Assembly: GCA_017428945.1 (NCBI GenBank)
Contig: JAFRPW010000008.1
Coordinates: forward strand, 33,662-97,661
Length of the DNA stretch: 64,000 nucleotides
Direction: 5' to 3'
Source of the DNA: Bacteroidales bacterium
Lineage (GTDB): Bacteria; Bacteroidota; Bacteroidia; Bacteroidales; UBA932
The notes under the pieces were generated by a model, which ran no database searches, had not been told where the DNA came from, and worked only from the letters and a program-made list of their open reading frames with translations. The position numbers were made by a program, and so were the translations under genes. This document shows, in pieces, positions 34,117-42,943 of the stretch (positions within the stretch are counted from its first letter, which is position 1; each line of letters opens with the position of its first letter).

Positions 34117-36935
34117 TGGAACCCTTTTTGAGGCAGGTGGCCCGGCATTATTTCAAGGGTCAGGACATACAGGATACGTGCTTTGTATTCCCCAACAGAC
34201 GCTCCATGGTGTTTTTCCGGAAATACCTGGCAGAGATGGTGCGGGATTATGGAGACGGAACACCTGTGCCCGTTCCCGCCATGTACACAATAAACGATTT
34301 TTTCTGCAGCCTGTACGGGGGAAAGGTAAGTGACCGTCTCCGCCTTCTTACAACGCTTTATTCCATATATTCCGCACATTACGGAAAGGCGGAACCCTTG
34401 GATCAGTTTATCTTCTGGGGAGACGTCATGCTCGGGGACTTCAACGATGTGGACAAGTATCTGGTTGACGCCCAGGCGCTCTTCCGGAACGTGTCGGAGT
34501 TCAAGGACATCCAGGACGACTACAGCTATCTTACGGAAAGGCAGAAAGACGCCATCAGCGCCTTCCTGAGCCATTTCAGGGATGGTGCAGGAAGTGAGGA
34601 AGGGGTGAAAAGTCGTTTCATGGGCATCTGGAACATACTGCTACCGGTCTACCTGGACTTCAACAAGGTCCTTAAGGAAAACGGCATGGCCTATGAAGGC
34701 ATGGTCTACAGGAGCATAGCGGAAAAGCTCACCTCCGGGGAATCGGCCGTAGACCTGCTTCAAAAGGTTTTTCCCGATGTCCGTAAGTACGTATTCATAG
34801 GTCTCAACGCCCTCAACGAATGCGAGCGCACGCTGCTTTCCAGGATGAGGGATGCCGGCATTGCAGAGTTTGTCTGGGACTATGTCTCTACTCAGATCAG
34901 GGACAAGGCCAACAAGTCGTCCTTCTTTATGAAGCGGAATGTGGCAGACTATCCGCAGGCATTTCCGATTACCGCCGGGGGAGTACCTGAGATTACCGTC
35001 GTAAGCGTCCCTTCATCGGTATCACAGGCAAAACTTGCGCCTCAGATACTGGCCAAAACCACAGGAGACCCCGTAGAAACCGCTTTCGTACTCCCAGACG
35101 AGAGTCTCCTCCTTCCGCTTTTGAACTCCATCCCACCGGAGTATGACAGCATTAACGTCACCATGGGTTATCCTATGAAAAGCAGCGCCGTCTACTCCCT
35201 GGTGGATGCTGCGGGAAGGATGCAGATGAAACTGAGAAAGCGTGGCACTGACTGGTATTTCTATCACAGGGAAGTGAGCGAGGTCTTTTCCTCCAGCATC
35301 CTTGGAGCAATGCTTTCCGATGAAGAAAAACAGGTTGCACAGAAGGTCCGAAGGGACGCCAAATACTATATCCCTGAGCGTGACCTTGCCAAGGGACCCA
35401 TCCTAAGCATGGTATTCCGCCCGGTGGTCAGGGAACCGGCCCCGGAGTACAATTTAGCCCTGTGCCGATATCTGGCAGACCTCACCGGAGAGATTGGCCG
35501 TATGCTGTCCGCAAGCGGGGAGATGCCTCTTGAACTGGACTTTGCAAAGCGTCTGCATTCCACCCTCAACGTTCTTGCTGACATCCCTTTGCAGATACTG
35601 CCCCAGACATGGTTTAAAGTGATGGAAAGTGCTGCCGAAGGCATCTCCGTGCCGTTCAGGGGAGAGCCGCTCAAGGGCCTCCAGATAATGGGGCCTCTGG
35701 AAACACGTGCACTGGATTTCAAGAACATCGTCATATTGAGCGCCAACGAGGGCATGTTCCCAAGACGGAGCGTGAGCTCGTCGTTCATTCCGCCGGAGCT
35801 CCGCAAGGGTTTCGGACTTCCCACTTACGAGTTCCAGGACGCCGTATGGGCATATTACTTCTACCGTATGCTGCAGAGGGCGTCAAAAGTCTGGCTGGTA
35901 TATGACAGCCGTACGGAAGGCCTCCAGTCCGGAGAGGAAAGCCGTTACATTAAGCAGCTGGAGTACCATTTCAACATTCCGGTAAAGAGAGTAGTGGCCG
36001 GTGCATCCCTCCGTCAGGTGACCCCGGACGGAGACATCCCCAAGACTCCCCGGGATGTTGAAATTATCCGAAGCAGCAACCTTTCAGCCTCCTCTCTCAA
36101 CAGCTACCTCAAGTGCCCGGCCCAGTTCTACTACAAGGCCGTCAAGCGCCTGGATACCCCGGAAGAGGTAGCCGAGTCCCTGGACAGCGGCATGACAGGA
36201 AATGTCTTTCACCGCGCCATGCGCTCGCTTTACTCCGGAAAAAGCATCGTCACAGCCCAGGACATCCGGGCCATTCTTGCCGATGAGAAAGCCCTCAGGG
36301 ATCTGGTCCGGGCCAATATCCTGGAGGAGATGAATTCCGTTGAAGTATCGGGCCGCAACCTCGTTACCGAGCAGATTATACTGGACTATGTCCGGCGCAC
36401 TCTGGAGTATGACCTGAAGCTGCTGCAGGACAGCGGCTCCCATGGATTCCGCATCCTTGGCCTTGAGCAGTTCCGGGAAACCACTTTCGAGGGCTTCCAC
36501 ATAATCGGCTACATTGACCGCCTGGACAGCTATCTTCCGGGAAAGGTCAGGATCGTAGACTACAAGACCGGAAGGGTGGAGGACGATGACTTTGAGATAA
36601 CTGACGCCAATGCTGAGAGTGTTGCCGACAAACTCTTCGGAGAGTCCAGCAAAGGCCGTCCCAAGATTGCCCTGCAGCTGTTCATCTACGGCCTTCTGGC
36701 AGAAGCGGACAGCTCTCTGAGAGGGGAGACCATCGTCAATTCAATCTACAGTACCGGGCGCCTGTTTACGTCACCCATACAGGACAGGGAACAGTCCGGA
36801 GTCTTCTGTGACATTGTCAGGGAGCGTCTCAAGGACATGCTCCTGGAGATGACCGACACCTCCGTTCCTTTTACCCGCACCAAAGATGCCCAGACTTGCA
36901 AGTGGTGCGATTTCAAGGCAATCTGCGGAAGATAA
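34116..36935 (+). CDS. AddB-like PD-(D/E)XK nuclease subunit
   Basis: This 939-residue protein resembles AddB, the partner of AddA helicase-nuclease in double-strand break repair. The C-terminal nuclease domain (about 655-939) shows SSLNSYLKCPAQFYYKAV, the GxxxHRAM helix, GYIDRLDSYLPGKVRIVDYKTG (catalytic D and DYK) and the iron-sulfur type ending CKWCDFKAICG. The first half is helicase-like without a Walker A motif, as in inactive AddB helicase domains. No addA gene follows; the next gene is L25. It starts at the ATG that overlaps the sppA stop. Confidence 0.88.
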   Translation: MEPFLRQVARHYFKGQDIQDTCFVFPNRRSMVFFRKYLAEMVRDYGDGTPVPVPAMYTINDFFCSLYGGKVSDRLRLLTTLYSIYSAHYGKAEPLDQFIFWGDVMLGDFNDVDKYLVDAQALFRNVSEFKDIQDDYSYLTERQKDAISAFLSHFRDGAGSEEGVKSRFMGIWNILLPVYLDFNKVLKENGMAYEGMVYRSIAEKLTSGESAVDLLQKVFPDVRKYVFIGLNALNECERTLLSRMRDAGIAEFVWDYVSTQIRDKANKSSFFMKRNVADYPQAFPITAGGVPEITVVSVPSSVSQAKLAPQILAKTTGDPVETAFVLPDESLLLPLLNSIPPEYDSINVTMGYPMKSSAVYSLVDAAGRMQMKLRKRGTDWYFYHREVSEVFSSSILGAMLSDEEKQVAQKVRRDAKYYIPERDLAKGPILSMVFRPVVREPAPEYNLALCRYLADLTGEIGRMLSASGEMPLELDFAKRLHSTLNVLADIPLQILPQTWFKVMESAAEGISVPFRGEPLKGLQIMGPLETRALDFKNIVILSANEGMFPRRSVSSSFIPPELRKGFGLPTYEFQDAVWAYYFYRMLQRASKVWLVYDSRTEGLQSGEESRYIKQLEYHFNIPVKRVVAGASLRQVTPDGDIPKTPRDVEIIRSSNLSASSLNSYLKCPAQFYYKAVKRLDTPEEVAESLDSGMTGNVFHRAMRSLYSGKSIVTAQDIRAILADEKALRDLVRANILEEMNSVEVSGRNLVTEQIILDYVRRTLEYDLKLLQDSGSHGFRILGLEQFRETTFEGFHIIGYIDRLDSYLPGKVRIVDYKTGRVEDDDFEITDANAESVADKLFGESSKGRPKIALQLFIYGLLAEADSSLRGETIVNSIYSTGRLFTSPIQDREQSGVFCDIVRERLKDMLLEMTDTSVPFTRTKDAQTCKWCDFKAICGR

Positions 36936-36940
36936 ATTCT

Positions 36941-36971
36941 TTTGCAAATCAAATAATTATTAGTATCTTTG
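36941..36971 (+). promoter_or_regulatory. Promoter of the L25-pth operon
   Basis: A canonical pair: TTTG (36941-36944), 19 bases, TATCTTTG (36964-36971). The predicted transcript start is near 36977. Confidence 0.75.
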
Positions 36972-36979
36972 CGGGCTTA

Positions 36980-37036
36980 AAAAAGCCGCGCTGGCTTTTT
37001 GGTGCAATGGGGTGCTTGAAACAAAGCACTGAGTAA
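36980..37036 (+). promoter_or_regulatory. Structured leader of the L25 mRNA with short uORF
   Basis: Two hairpins follow the promoter: AAAAAGCC/GGCTTTTT (36980-36987 with 36993-37000), ending in a T run like a small terminator, and GTGCTT/AAGCAC (37012-37017 with 37024-37029). A nine-codon frame starts at 37007 (MGCLKQSTE) and stops at 37036, 22 bases before the L25 ATG, spanning the second hairpin. This could be an attenuator or protein-binding leader controlling L25. Confidence 0.4.
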
Positions 37037-37058
37037 CACATTTTAAATTATCAGAACA

Positions 37059-37649
37059 ATGAAGCATTTTGCTCTTAAAGGCGAGATTCGCCAGAAAGGC
37101 AACAAAGCCGTCATCAAGGCTTTCCGCCGTCAGGGCCTGGTTCCCTGCAACCTCTATGGCCAGGGTATCGACAACATCCTTTTCACCGTTGACGAGAAGG
37201 AACTCAAGGGTCTCACCCACACTCCCGCATCCTACATCGTAGATCTGGATCTTGGTGGCAAGAAGTACACCGCCGTTGCCCACGAGTATCAGTGGCACCC
37301 GGTAGAGGACAACTGCCTCCACGTAGACTTCCTTGCAGTTTCCGAGGACAAGCCCATCGCAATCAACGTTCCCCTGAAGCTTTCCGGACACCCGGTTGGC
37401 GTACAGGCCGGTGGTAAGTTCGTCCAGAGTGCACGCAGCCTCAAGGTGAGCGGCCTCATGAAGAACCTCCCTGACCAGCTGGAACTTGATGTCACCCACC
37501 TTGGTCTGGACAAGCGTATGGTCGCCGGCGACGTGAAGGTAGAAGGCCTTCAGATCCTGTCGGACAAGAACACCATCATCTGCTCCGTCAAGACCACCCG
37601 CGCCATGCAGCAGGCTGCTGCAGAGGCCGCCAAGAACACAGCTGAGTAG
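37059..37649 (+). CDS. rplY: Large-subunit ribosomal protein bL25 (CTC form)
   Basis: bL25 binds 5S rRNA in the 50S subunit. At 196 residues it is the long CTC-type form, with the N-terminal 5S-binding domain (about 1-95, GEIRQKGNKAVIKAFRRQGLVPCNLYG) and a C-terminal beta domain (about 100-185). An alanine-rich tail ends the protein. It is followed by pth after 2 bp, a widely conserved pair. The leader before it is structured. Confidence 0.97.
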   Translation: MKHFALKGEIRQKGNKAVIKAFRRQGLVPCNLYGQGIDNILFTVDEKELKGLTHTPASYIVDLDLGGKKYTAVAHEYQWHPVEDNCLHVDFLAVSEDKPIAINVPLKLSGHPVGVQAGGKFVQSARSLKVSGLMKNLPDQLELDVTHLGLDKRMVAGDVKVEGLQILSDKNTIICSVKTTRAMQQAAAEAAKNTAE

Positions 37650-37651
37650 TT

Positions 37652-38260
37652 ATGAACTACCTGGTTGTGGGTCTGGGAAACATCGGGGCGGAATACGCCT
37701 CAACCCGTCACAACATGGGATTTATGGTATTGGATGCCTGGGCCCAGGCATCCAATGTCCTTTTCCACACAGAGAGGTACGGCGACATTGCGGAAATCTC
37801 TTTCAAAGGCCGCCGTTTCACCTTGCTCAAGCCGTCCACTTACATGAACCTGAGCGGAAATGCAGTACGTTACTGGCTTCAGAAACTGGACCTTCCGCTG
37901 GAAAACCTCATAGTCATCTGTGACGACCTCAACCTTCCCTTCGGAACCATCCGCATGCGTACCAGCGGCTCCTCCGGAGGGCACAACGGGCTTGAAAACA
38001 TTACCCTGACCCTGGAAAGCGACCAGTGGATCCGCATCCGTATGGGAATAGGCAACGACTTTTCCCGCGGCGGACAGATAGACTACGTGCTTGGAACCCT
38101 GTCCCAGGAAGAGAAAGACCAGATTCCTGCCCTTGCCCGGCGTATCGTGCAGGGAATCAAGGACATATCTACCATTGGGCCGGCCCGCGCGATGAACTCG
38201 TTGAACACAAAACCTAAACCCTCAGAAGTACCGGAAGGTAATAAGGAGAAACAGGTTTAG
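37652..38260 (+). CDS. pth: Peptidyl-tRNA hydrolase
   Basis: Pth frees tRNA from peptidyl-tRNA that dropped off the ribosome. This 202-residue protein has GLGNIGAEYASTRHNMGFMVLD (catalytic histidine in TRHN, about residue 20), KPSTYMNLSGNAVRYW, ICDDLNLPFGTIRMRTSGSSGGHNGLENI and the RMGIG region. The tail (about 185-202) is charged. The gene is 2 bp after L25. Confidence 0.98.
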   Translation: MNYLVVGLGNIGAEYASTRHNMGFMVLDAWAQASNVLFHTERYGDIAEISFKGRRFTLLKPSTYMNLSGNAVRYWLQKLDLPLENLIVICDDLNLPFGTIRMRTSGSSGGHNGLENITLTLESDQWIRIRMGIGNDFSRGGQIDYVLGTLSQEEKDQIPALARRIVQGIKDISTIGPARAMNSLNTKPKPSEVPEGNKEKQV

Positions 38261-38348
38261 AAAAATAGTTGCATTTTTTTTATTTTTTCTGCAACACTTT
38301 GTTTTTTTCTGCATCTATATAGTAGGTTTAGGTTTTAGTACACGTCAA

Positions 38349-38387
38349 GAAAGCGGCCCCGTGAGGTAAAACTCCGGAGCCGCTTTC
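38349..38387 (+). terminator. Hairpin terminator after pth
   Basis: GAAAGCGGC (38349-38357) pairs exactly with GCCGCTTTC (38379-38387), followed by CTGTTGTTTG. It ends the L25-pth transcript before the rubrerythrin promoter. Confidence 0.75.
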
Positions 38388-38393
38388 CTGTTG

Positions 38394-38424
38394 TTTGTAG
38401 TGAACGAAAAAACACTTATATTTG
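38394..38424 (+). promoter_or_regulatory. Rubrerythrin promoter
   Basis: TTTG (38394-38397), 19 bases, TATATTTG (38417-38424), 28 bases before the ATG at 38453. The -33 element lies just past the terminator stem. Confidence 0.75.
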
Positions 38425-38452
38425 TGAAAACAACATTAAAAACCTGCTAAAT

Positions 38453-39007
38453 ATGAAAAAGAAATTCAGATGCCTCGTTTGCGGATATGTCTATGAAGGT
38501 GAAAACCCGCCCGCAGAATGCCCTGTATGCCATGTAAAGTCAGATAAGTTCGTGGAAGTCAAGGAAGAAGCTCCCGGAAAGTGGGCCTGTGAACACGAAG
38601 TTGGAGTAGCCAAGGGCTGCGACAGCGAAATCTGGGCCAACCTCCAGGCAGACTTCAAGTCGGAATGCACAGAAGTGGGAATGTACCTTGCCATGAGCCG
38701 CCAGGCAGAGAGGGAAGGATACCCTGAGATTGCAGATGCCTTCAAGCGCTATGCTTTTGAAGAGGCAGAGCACGCAGCCAAATTTGCAGAGCTTCTTGGT
38801 GAGATTGTCTGGGACACCAAGACCAACCTCAAGAAGCGCTATGAGGCAGAAGCAGGTGCATGCGAGGGCAAGCTCAAGACAGCCGTAAAGGCAAAGCAGC
38901 TTGGCTACGATGCCATCCATGACACCGTCCATGAGATGGCAAAGGACGAAGCCCGTCACGGAGCAGGCTTCCTTGGCCTTTACAAGCGTTTCTTCGGAGA
39001 TAAGTAA
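38453..39007 (+). CDS. Reverse rubrerythrin
   Basis: Rubrerythrins reduce hydrogen peroxide in anaerobes using a diiron site and a rubredoxin iron. In this 184-residue protein the rubredoxin domain comes first (C7, C10, C23, C26) and the ferritin-like diiron domain second (about 48-184, with [30 protein letters not shown] and [11 protein letters not shown]). This is the reversed domain order. It has its own strong promoter, which fits an oxidative stress gene. Confidence 0.95.
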   Translation: MKKKFRCLVCGYVYEGENPPAECPVCHVKSDKFVEVKEEAPGKWACEHEVGVAKGCDSEIWANLQADFKSECTEVGMYLAMSRQAEREGYPEIADAFKRYAFEEAEHAAKFAELLGEIVWDTKTNLKKRYEAEAGACEGKLKTAVKAKQLGYDAIHDTVHEMAKDEARHGAGFLGLYKRFFGDK

Positions 39008-39010
39008 GCG

Positions 39011-40087
39011 TTACAGATCCATCCGTATCTCCTTGTAGGAGTCTACGTTGATGAATCCCATGCCGCCATCCACGTTGGTGGGAATGGATACCGGCTCTGA
39101 GAACAGCATTCCCAGATCACTGAGGTCCATGGCTTTAAGGTAGATATACTGGTCCTGGCTTATGGAATAGAGCCGGACCAGTATATTTGCTTTGTAACTC
39201 CAGCCTTCGGGAAGGTCCGGTTCAATCCAGAGGCCGGTTTCCTCGTCGTAGTGACCGCCCTCATAATCATGGTATTTGCGGCTGTACATTATCTGGGTCT
39301 CCTGGAAATAGAGTTTCAGGGTGTATTCCTTGTCCTTGAACAGGTCGTCCTTGAAGACGCAGTAGCGGTTGGAGTCTTCGGCTATGGCATCCAGAATGCC
39401 CCCTTCAGAGGATGATGCCGTAGAGAGGACGGGCTCCGAAGATGTGTCCGGATACAGACGGCCAGTCTGGCTCTCAGTGCCTTCATCCGTGGTGAGGGAG
39501 GTTTCCAGGAGAACGCTCACGCGGTAGTAGCTGTCTCCCGGAGCATCGGCAAACTTTATCTTGACCTCATGCCAGGCACTGGCATCGTATGGATTTGGCT
39601 CTGCATAGGGCCAGTATGGTTCATAATAACCGTCTCCTCCAAAGAAGGAATCTGACGATGCCGTTGCATGACTGACATCGTGGTTATACTCCACATCCAT
39701 GAGAGCGGGATTGTCCGGAACGGTCACAGTTGCTTTCGCGCTCAGGCCGCCCTTCTGTCCTGTCACCTCCACTATGTCTCCCGGATTAAGTTTCTGGGAA
39801 AATACGAATTTTGACGATGAGAACTCTTCGTTTCCCTCTTCCGGAGCCTGCCAGGAGGCGGCAATGGGAGCGCCGGAATTAATCCTGACACTTACGGTGC
39901 CGTCAGGAACCGGGCTCACCCTTGAGCGGCTGCTTGAAGATAGGTGTATGGTGTGTACATCCTCCTGGGCTGTCATCTGGGCGTTTATCACCAGAACAGG
40001 ATCCAGATTATCCACATCCAGATACTCCGTGCTGGTGCATGCTGCGGCAGCTATAGCCGCAATTGCCGTATATAATGCTCTTTTCAT
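39011..40087 (-). CDS. DUF4249 lipoprotein
   Basis: This 358-residue protein starts with a lipoprotein signal (MKRALYTAIAAIAAAAC) and the typical DUF4249 opening (LDPVLVINAQMTAQEDVHTIHLSSS), then beta-rich Ig-like domains. DUF4249 proteins are found in Bacteroidota next to TonB-dependent receptors and are thought to be their outer-membrane partners. The receptor gene is 5 bp upstream on the same strand, so they form one transport unit. The substrate is unknown. Confidence 0.9.
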   Translation of the reverse strand: MKRALYTAIAAIAAAACTSTEYLDVDNLDPVLVINAQMTAQEDVHTIHLSSSSRSRVSPVPDGTVSVRINSGAPIAASWQAPEEGNEEFSSSKFVFSQKLNPGDIVEVTGQKGGLSAKATVTVPDNPALMDVEYNHDVSHATASSDSFFGGDGYYEPYWPYAEPNPYDASAWHEVKIKFADAPGDSYYRVSVLLETSLTTDEGTESQTGRLYPDTSSEPVLSTASSSEGGILDAIAEDSNRYCVFKDDLFKDKEYTLKLYFQETQIMYSRKYHDYEGGHYDEETGLWIEPDLPEGWSYKANILVRLYSISQDQYIYLKAMDLSDLGMLFSEPVSIPTNVDGGMGFINVDSYKEIRMDL

Positions 40088-40092
40088 GCTCT

Positions 40093-42528
40093 CTAGAATT
40101 TATAGGACCAGTTGAGTGAAGGCAGCAGTGGCAGGATAGTCACTTTCTGCAGCTGTACCTTGTCCACATAGGATTTGGTCTTCTCGTCATACCTGTTCAC
40201 GTAGTTCACGAACACCAGGTTGGGGTTCATGCGGTTGTAAACGTTGTAGACACTGAGCGTGAGCTCCCTCTCGCCGTGTTTTTTCTTCTTGTGGTGCGTG
40301 AGGCCCACATTCAGGTGGTGGCTTGGAGGAAGGCGGAAGTTATTCCTCTGGGTTACGAACGAGGTGTTCATTACCCAGTTGTCGTCAGGGCCCATCGTTC
40401 CGGTGGTGCGGTAGGGGATAGTGGTGGTGGGACCGGAGGCAAATACCCAAGCGGCATTGGCGTCCAGGTGGTCGTTGATCTTGTAGTTGAGATTGATGTT
40501 GAAATTGTGCCTGCGGTCGTACTTGTAGGGATACCACTGCCCAAGGCTGATGGTGCCTCCGGGGAAGCGCCTCTCGCTCTTGGCAAGGGTGTAGGAAACC
40601 CATCCCGTAATGTCTCCTGCGGTCTTCTGGATAAAGATTTCCAGCCCGTAAGCCCGGCCTATTCCCATCTCTACCTTGTCTTCCCATGATGTGTCCGACA
40701 CAATAACGGAAGCACCGTCCTTGTACTCCAGGATGTTCTGCATGTACTTGTAGTAGCCCTCCACGGAGAACTCCCAACCCTTATAGCCGTCGTAGTAGAT
40801 GCCGGCTGAAACCTGGTCCGACGTCACTGGCTTGATGTGGGCCGTAATGGGCACCCAGAGGTCCATGGGCAGGGAAATCTGCGTGGAACTGAGAAGGTGC
40901 ACGTACTGCGCCATGCGGGCGTAACCGGTCTTGAGAGTGATGCCTTTGTCAAAGGAGTATTTGGCCGACAGACGGGGCTGAAGCTCCAGATACGGCCTTC
41001 CGTCCGTGTAGAAGAAGGACGCGTTCAGACCGGGGTTGAAGGTGAGACGGTCCGTAATGGACATGTCGTCTTCTGCATAGAACGTGAGCTCGTGGCCGTA
41101 GTAGTTGCGGTCTTTTCCAAGGTTTATCTCTTCAGACCTGGATTCCCCTTCGGCGGTTTCCTCAATGATTCCGGTGCTTGTACGTGGGAAGAAGGAGTGG
41201 TAGGTATACTCAGACCCGAACTTGATAAGGTGCCTTGGGGAGGGGACATAGTCGAAGTCCAGTTTGCCGCTCCAGTCCTGTATGCCGGAATTATATTTGA
41301 AGTCAAAATTGAGGATGTAGGGGTTTGTGGGGTCGTATTCACGGACCTTTGCTCCCATCCCCATTGACATGTTGTATCGGTTGAAGGCCACAGTGGTGTT
41401 GGCAAACAGCTTCTGGGAGAAGATGTGGTTCCACCTCAGGGAGGCCACATTGTTGCCCCAGCCTATGCTCATGTCCGTCCGCGTGAGGTTGGCTCCCTGC
41501 TCCCATTCTTCGGAGAAATCGGCCCCCAGGCGGTCCTTGCCGCTGTATGCCGCTAGGAAGAAGCGGTCGTTGTCGGAGAGGCGCCAGCAGAGTTTTCCGT
41601 TGAGGTCGTAGAAGAAGTAGTTACCATAGGCGGAATAGTCTCCGTCCTCGTCCACGAAACTGTTGATGCCGTATTTTCCGTACAGACGGATGAGGGGATC
41701 GTACATCATCGAGTGGAGGCCGCGGGCGCTTATGCTGTAGCTGAGTTTGTCCTGGATGATGGGGCCTTCCACGTGCAGCTTGTCCGTGAGGACGCCAATC
41801 CCCACGCTGCCGCTGGTCTTTTTCATATTGCCATCGTTGGTTCGGATATCGACAATTGACGATACCCTGCCGCTGTAGCGGGCGGGGAAGGAGCCCTTGT
41901 ACAGTGTTACCTTCTTGACGGCCTCTGTCTGGAATACGGACAGTATACCAAGCATGTGGTCTACATTGTAGATGGGAATGCCGTCAAGGAGGACCAGATT
42001 CTCGTCCGGGCCTCCGCCGCGGACATAAAGGCCGGTGAAGCCCTCGTTGCCTCCCTGTACGCCTGGAAGCATCTGGATGGCCTTCAGGACATCGGCCTCG
42101 CCAAAGAGAACCGGGGTGGCCTGGATATGCACCAGTGGGATGTCTATGGCCCCCAGGTATGTAGACTGGATGCCGGCGTCCTTCTGGCTCACTACCGTCG
42201 CTGCCTCCAGGGTTGCCGACGGCCGGAGAATTATATTGATGGTGGTGTCCCTCTGGAGATTGAACTCACGGGTCTGCTGTTCGTATCCCAGATAGCTGAA
42301 AAGGAAGGTGGCCTGGCCTTTGGGTACGGTAAGGGTGTAGTAGCCGTATACGTTTGTCACGGCTCCGGTACCCTTTGCCTGGCCGGATTCCACCATTGCG
42401 CCTGCGCCGATAAGGGTTTCTCCGGTGCTTTCGTCAGTGATGTATCCGCTTATGGTGGCGTTCCTTTTCTGAGCCCCGAGGCTGGCTGCCAGGAGCAGGG
42501 CCAGGGACGCTGCAAGAAACTTTTTCAT
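40093..42528 (-). CDS. TonB-dependent outer-membrane receptor
   Basis: From the ATG at 42528 this is an 811-residue receptor with a signal peptide (1-19, ending LGAQ), a carboxypeptidase-regulatory-like beta domain (about 22-105, ATISGYITDESTGETLIGAG...), a plug domain (about 120-225, with DVLKAIQMLPGVQGGNEGFTGLYVRGGGPDENLVLLDG) and a 22-strand barrel ending in NWSYKF. TonB-ExbBD energises it to import a large substrate. The partner is the DUF4249 lipoprotein downstream. The start is 2 bp after the S4-protein stop, so all three are probably one transcript. Confidence 0.95.
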   Translation of the reverse strand: MKKFLAASLALLLAASLGAQKRNATISGYITDESTGETLIGAGAMVESGQAKGTGAVTNVYGYYTLTVPKGQATFLFSYLGYEQQTREFNLQRDTTINIILRPSATLEAATVVSQKDAGIQSTYLGAIDIPLVHIQATPVLFGEADVLKAIQMLPGVQGGNEGFTGLYVRGGGPDENLVLLDGIPIYNVDHMLGILSVFQTEAVKKVTLYKGSFPARYSGRVSSIVDIRTNDGNMKKTSGSVGIGVLTDKLHVEGPIIQDKLSYSISARGLHSMMYDPLIRLYGKYGINSFVDEDGDYSAYGNYFFYDLNGKLCWRLSDNDRFFLAAYSGKDRLGADFSEEWEQGANLTRTDMSIGWGNNVASLRWNHIFSQKLFANTTVAFNRYNMSMGMGAKVREYDPTNPYILNFDFKYNSGIQDWSGKLDFDYVPSPRHLIKFGSEYTYHSFFPRTSTGIIEETAEGESRSEEINLGKDRNYYGHELTFYAEDDMSITDRLTFNPGLNASFFYTDGRPYLELQPRLSAKYSFDKGITLKTGYARMAQYVHLLSSTQISLPMDLWVPITAHIKPVTSDQVSAGIYYDGYKGWEFSVEGYYKYMQNILEYKDGASVIVSDTSWEDKVEMGIGRAYGLEIFIQKTAGDITGWVSYTLAKSERRFPGGTISLGQWYPYKYDRRHNFNINLNYKINDHLDANAAWVFASGPTTTIPYRTTGTMGPDDNWVMNTSFVTQRNNFRLPPSHHLNVGLTHHKKKKHGERELTLSVYNVYNRMNPNLVFVNYVNRYDEKTKSYVDKVQLQKVTILPLLPSLNWSYKF

Positions 42529-42530
42529 CT

Positions 42531-42941
42531 TTAAAACTCTATTTCTGTGGTGGGGCCGTCGAAGTCTATGGCATCCCACATCTGCTCTATGTTGCGCCTG
42601 TCTTTCTTTGTGGGACGGCCGGCTCCTCGCTCACGCGTCACAAAGAAGGTCTCTACGGGAGCCTTTAGTTTGTCCAGTTCTCCCTGGGGCGTGATGTCGT
42701 TTGCAAATTCCGCTACCAGCTTGGCTCCCACGCGGGTTTCAGTGGGCTGAACCACCTGGTAGCTGTATGTGACGATACCTTTGCGTACGTTTATTATGTC
42801 ACCGGCCTTGATTTCCTTGGACGGTTTGGCGTTTGTGCCGGCAATCTTTACCTTACCGCCTTTGCATGCTTCCTGGGCGTCCGTGCGTGTCTTGAATACG
42901 CGTATGGCCCAGAGATACTTGTCCAGTCTTGCTTCTGCCAT
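42531..42941 (-). CDS. S4-domain RNA-binding protein (Hsp15-like)
   Basis: This 136-residue protein begins with an S4 domain (RLDKYLWAIRVFKTRTDAQEACKGGKVKIAGTNAKPSKEIKAGDIINVR, about 4-55) and a charged C-terminal region ending in VTRERGAGRPTKKDRRNIEQ. It matches the HslR/Hsp15 family, which binds stalled 50S subunits carrying peptidyl-tRNA. It is 2 bp after manA and 2 bp before the TonB receptor. Confidence 0.92.
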   Translation of the reverse strand: MAEARLDKYLWAIRVFKTRTDAQEACKGGKVKIAGTNAKPSKEIKAGDIINVRKGIVTYSYQVVQPTETRVGAKLVAEFANDITPQGELDKLKAPVETFFVTRERGAGRPTKKDRRNIEQMWDAIDFDGPTTEIEF

Positions 42942-42943
42942 TT

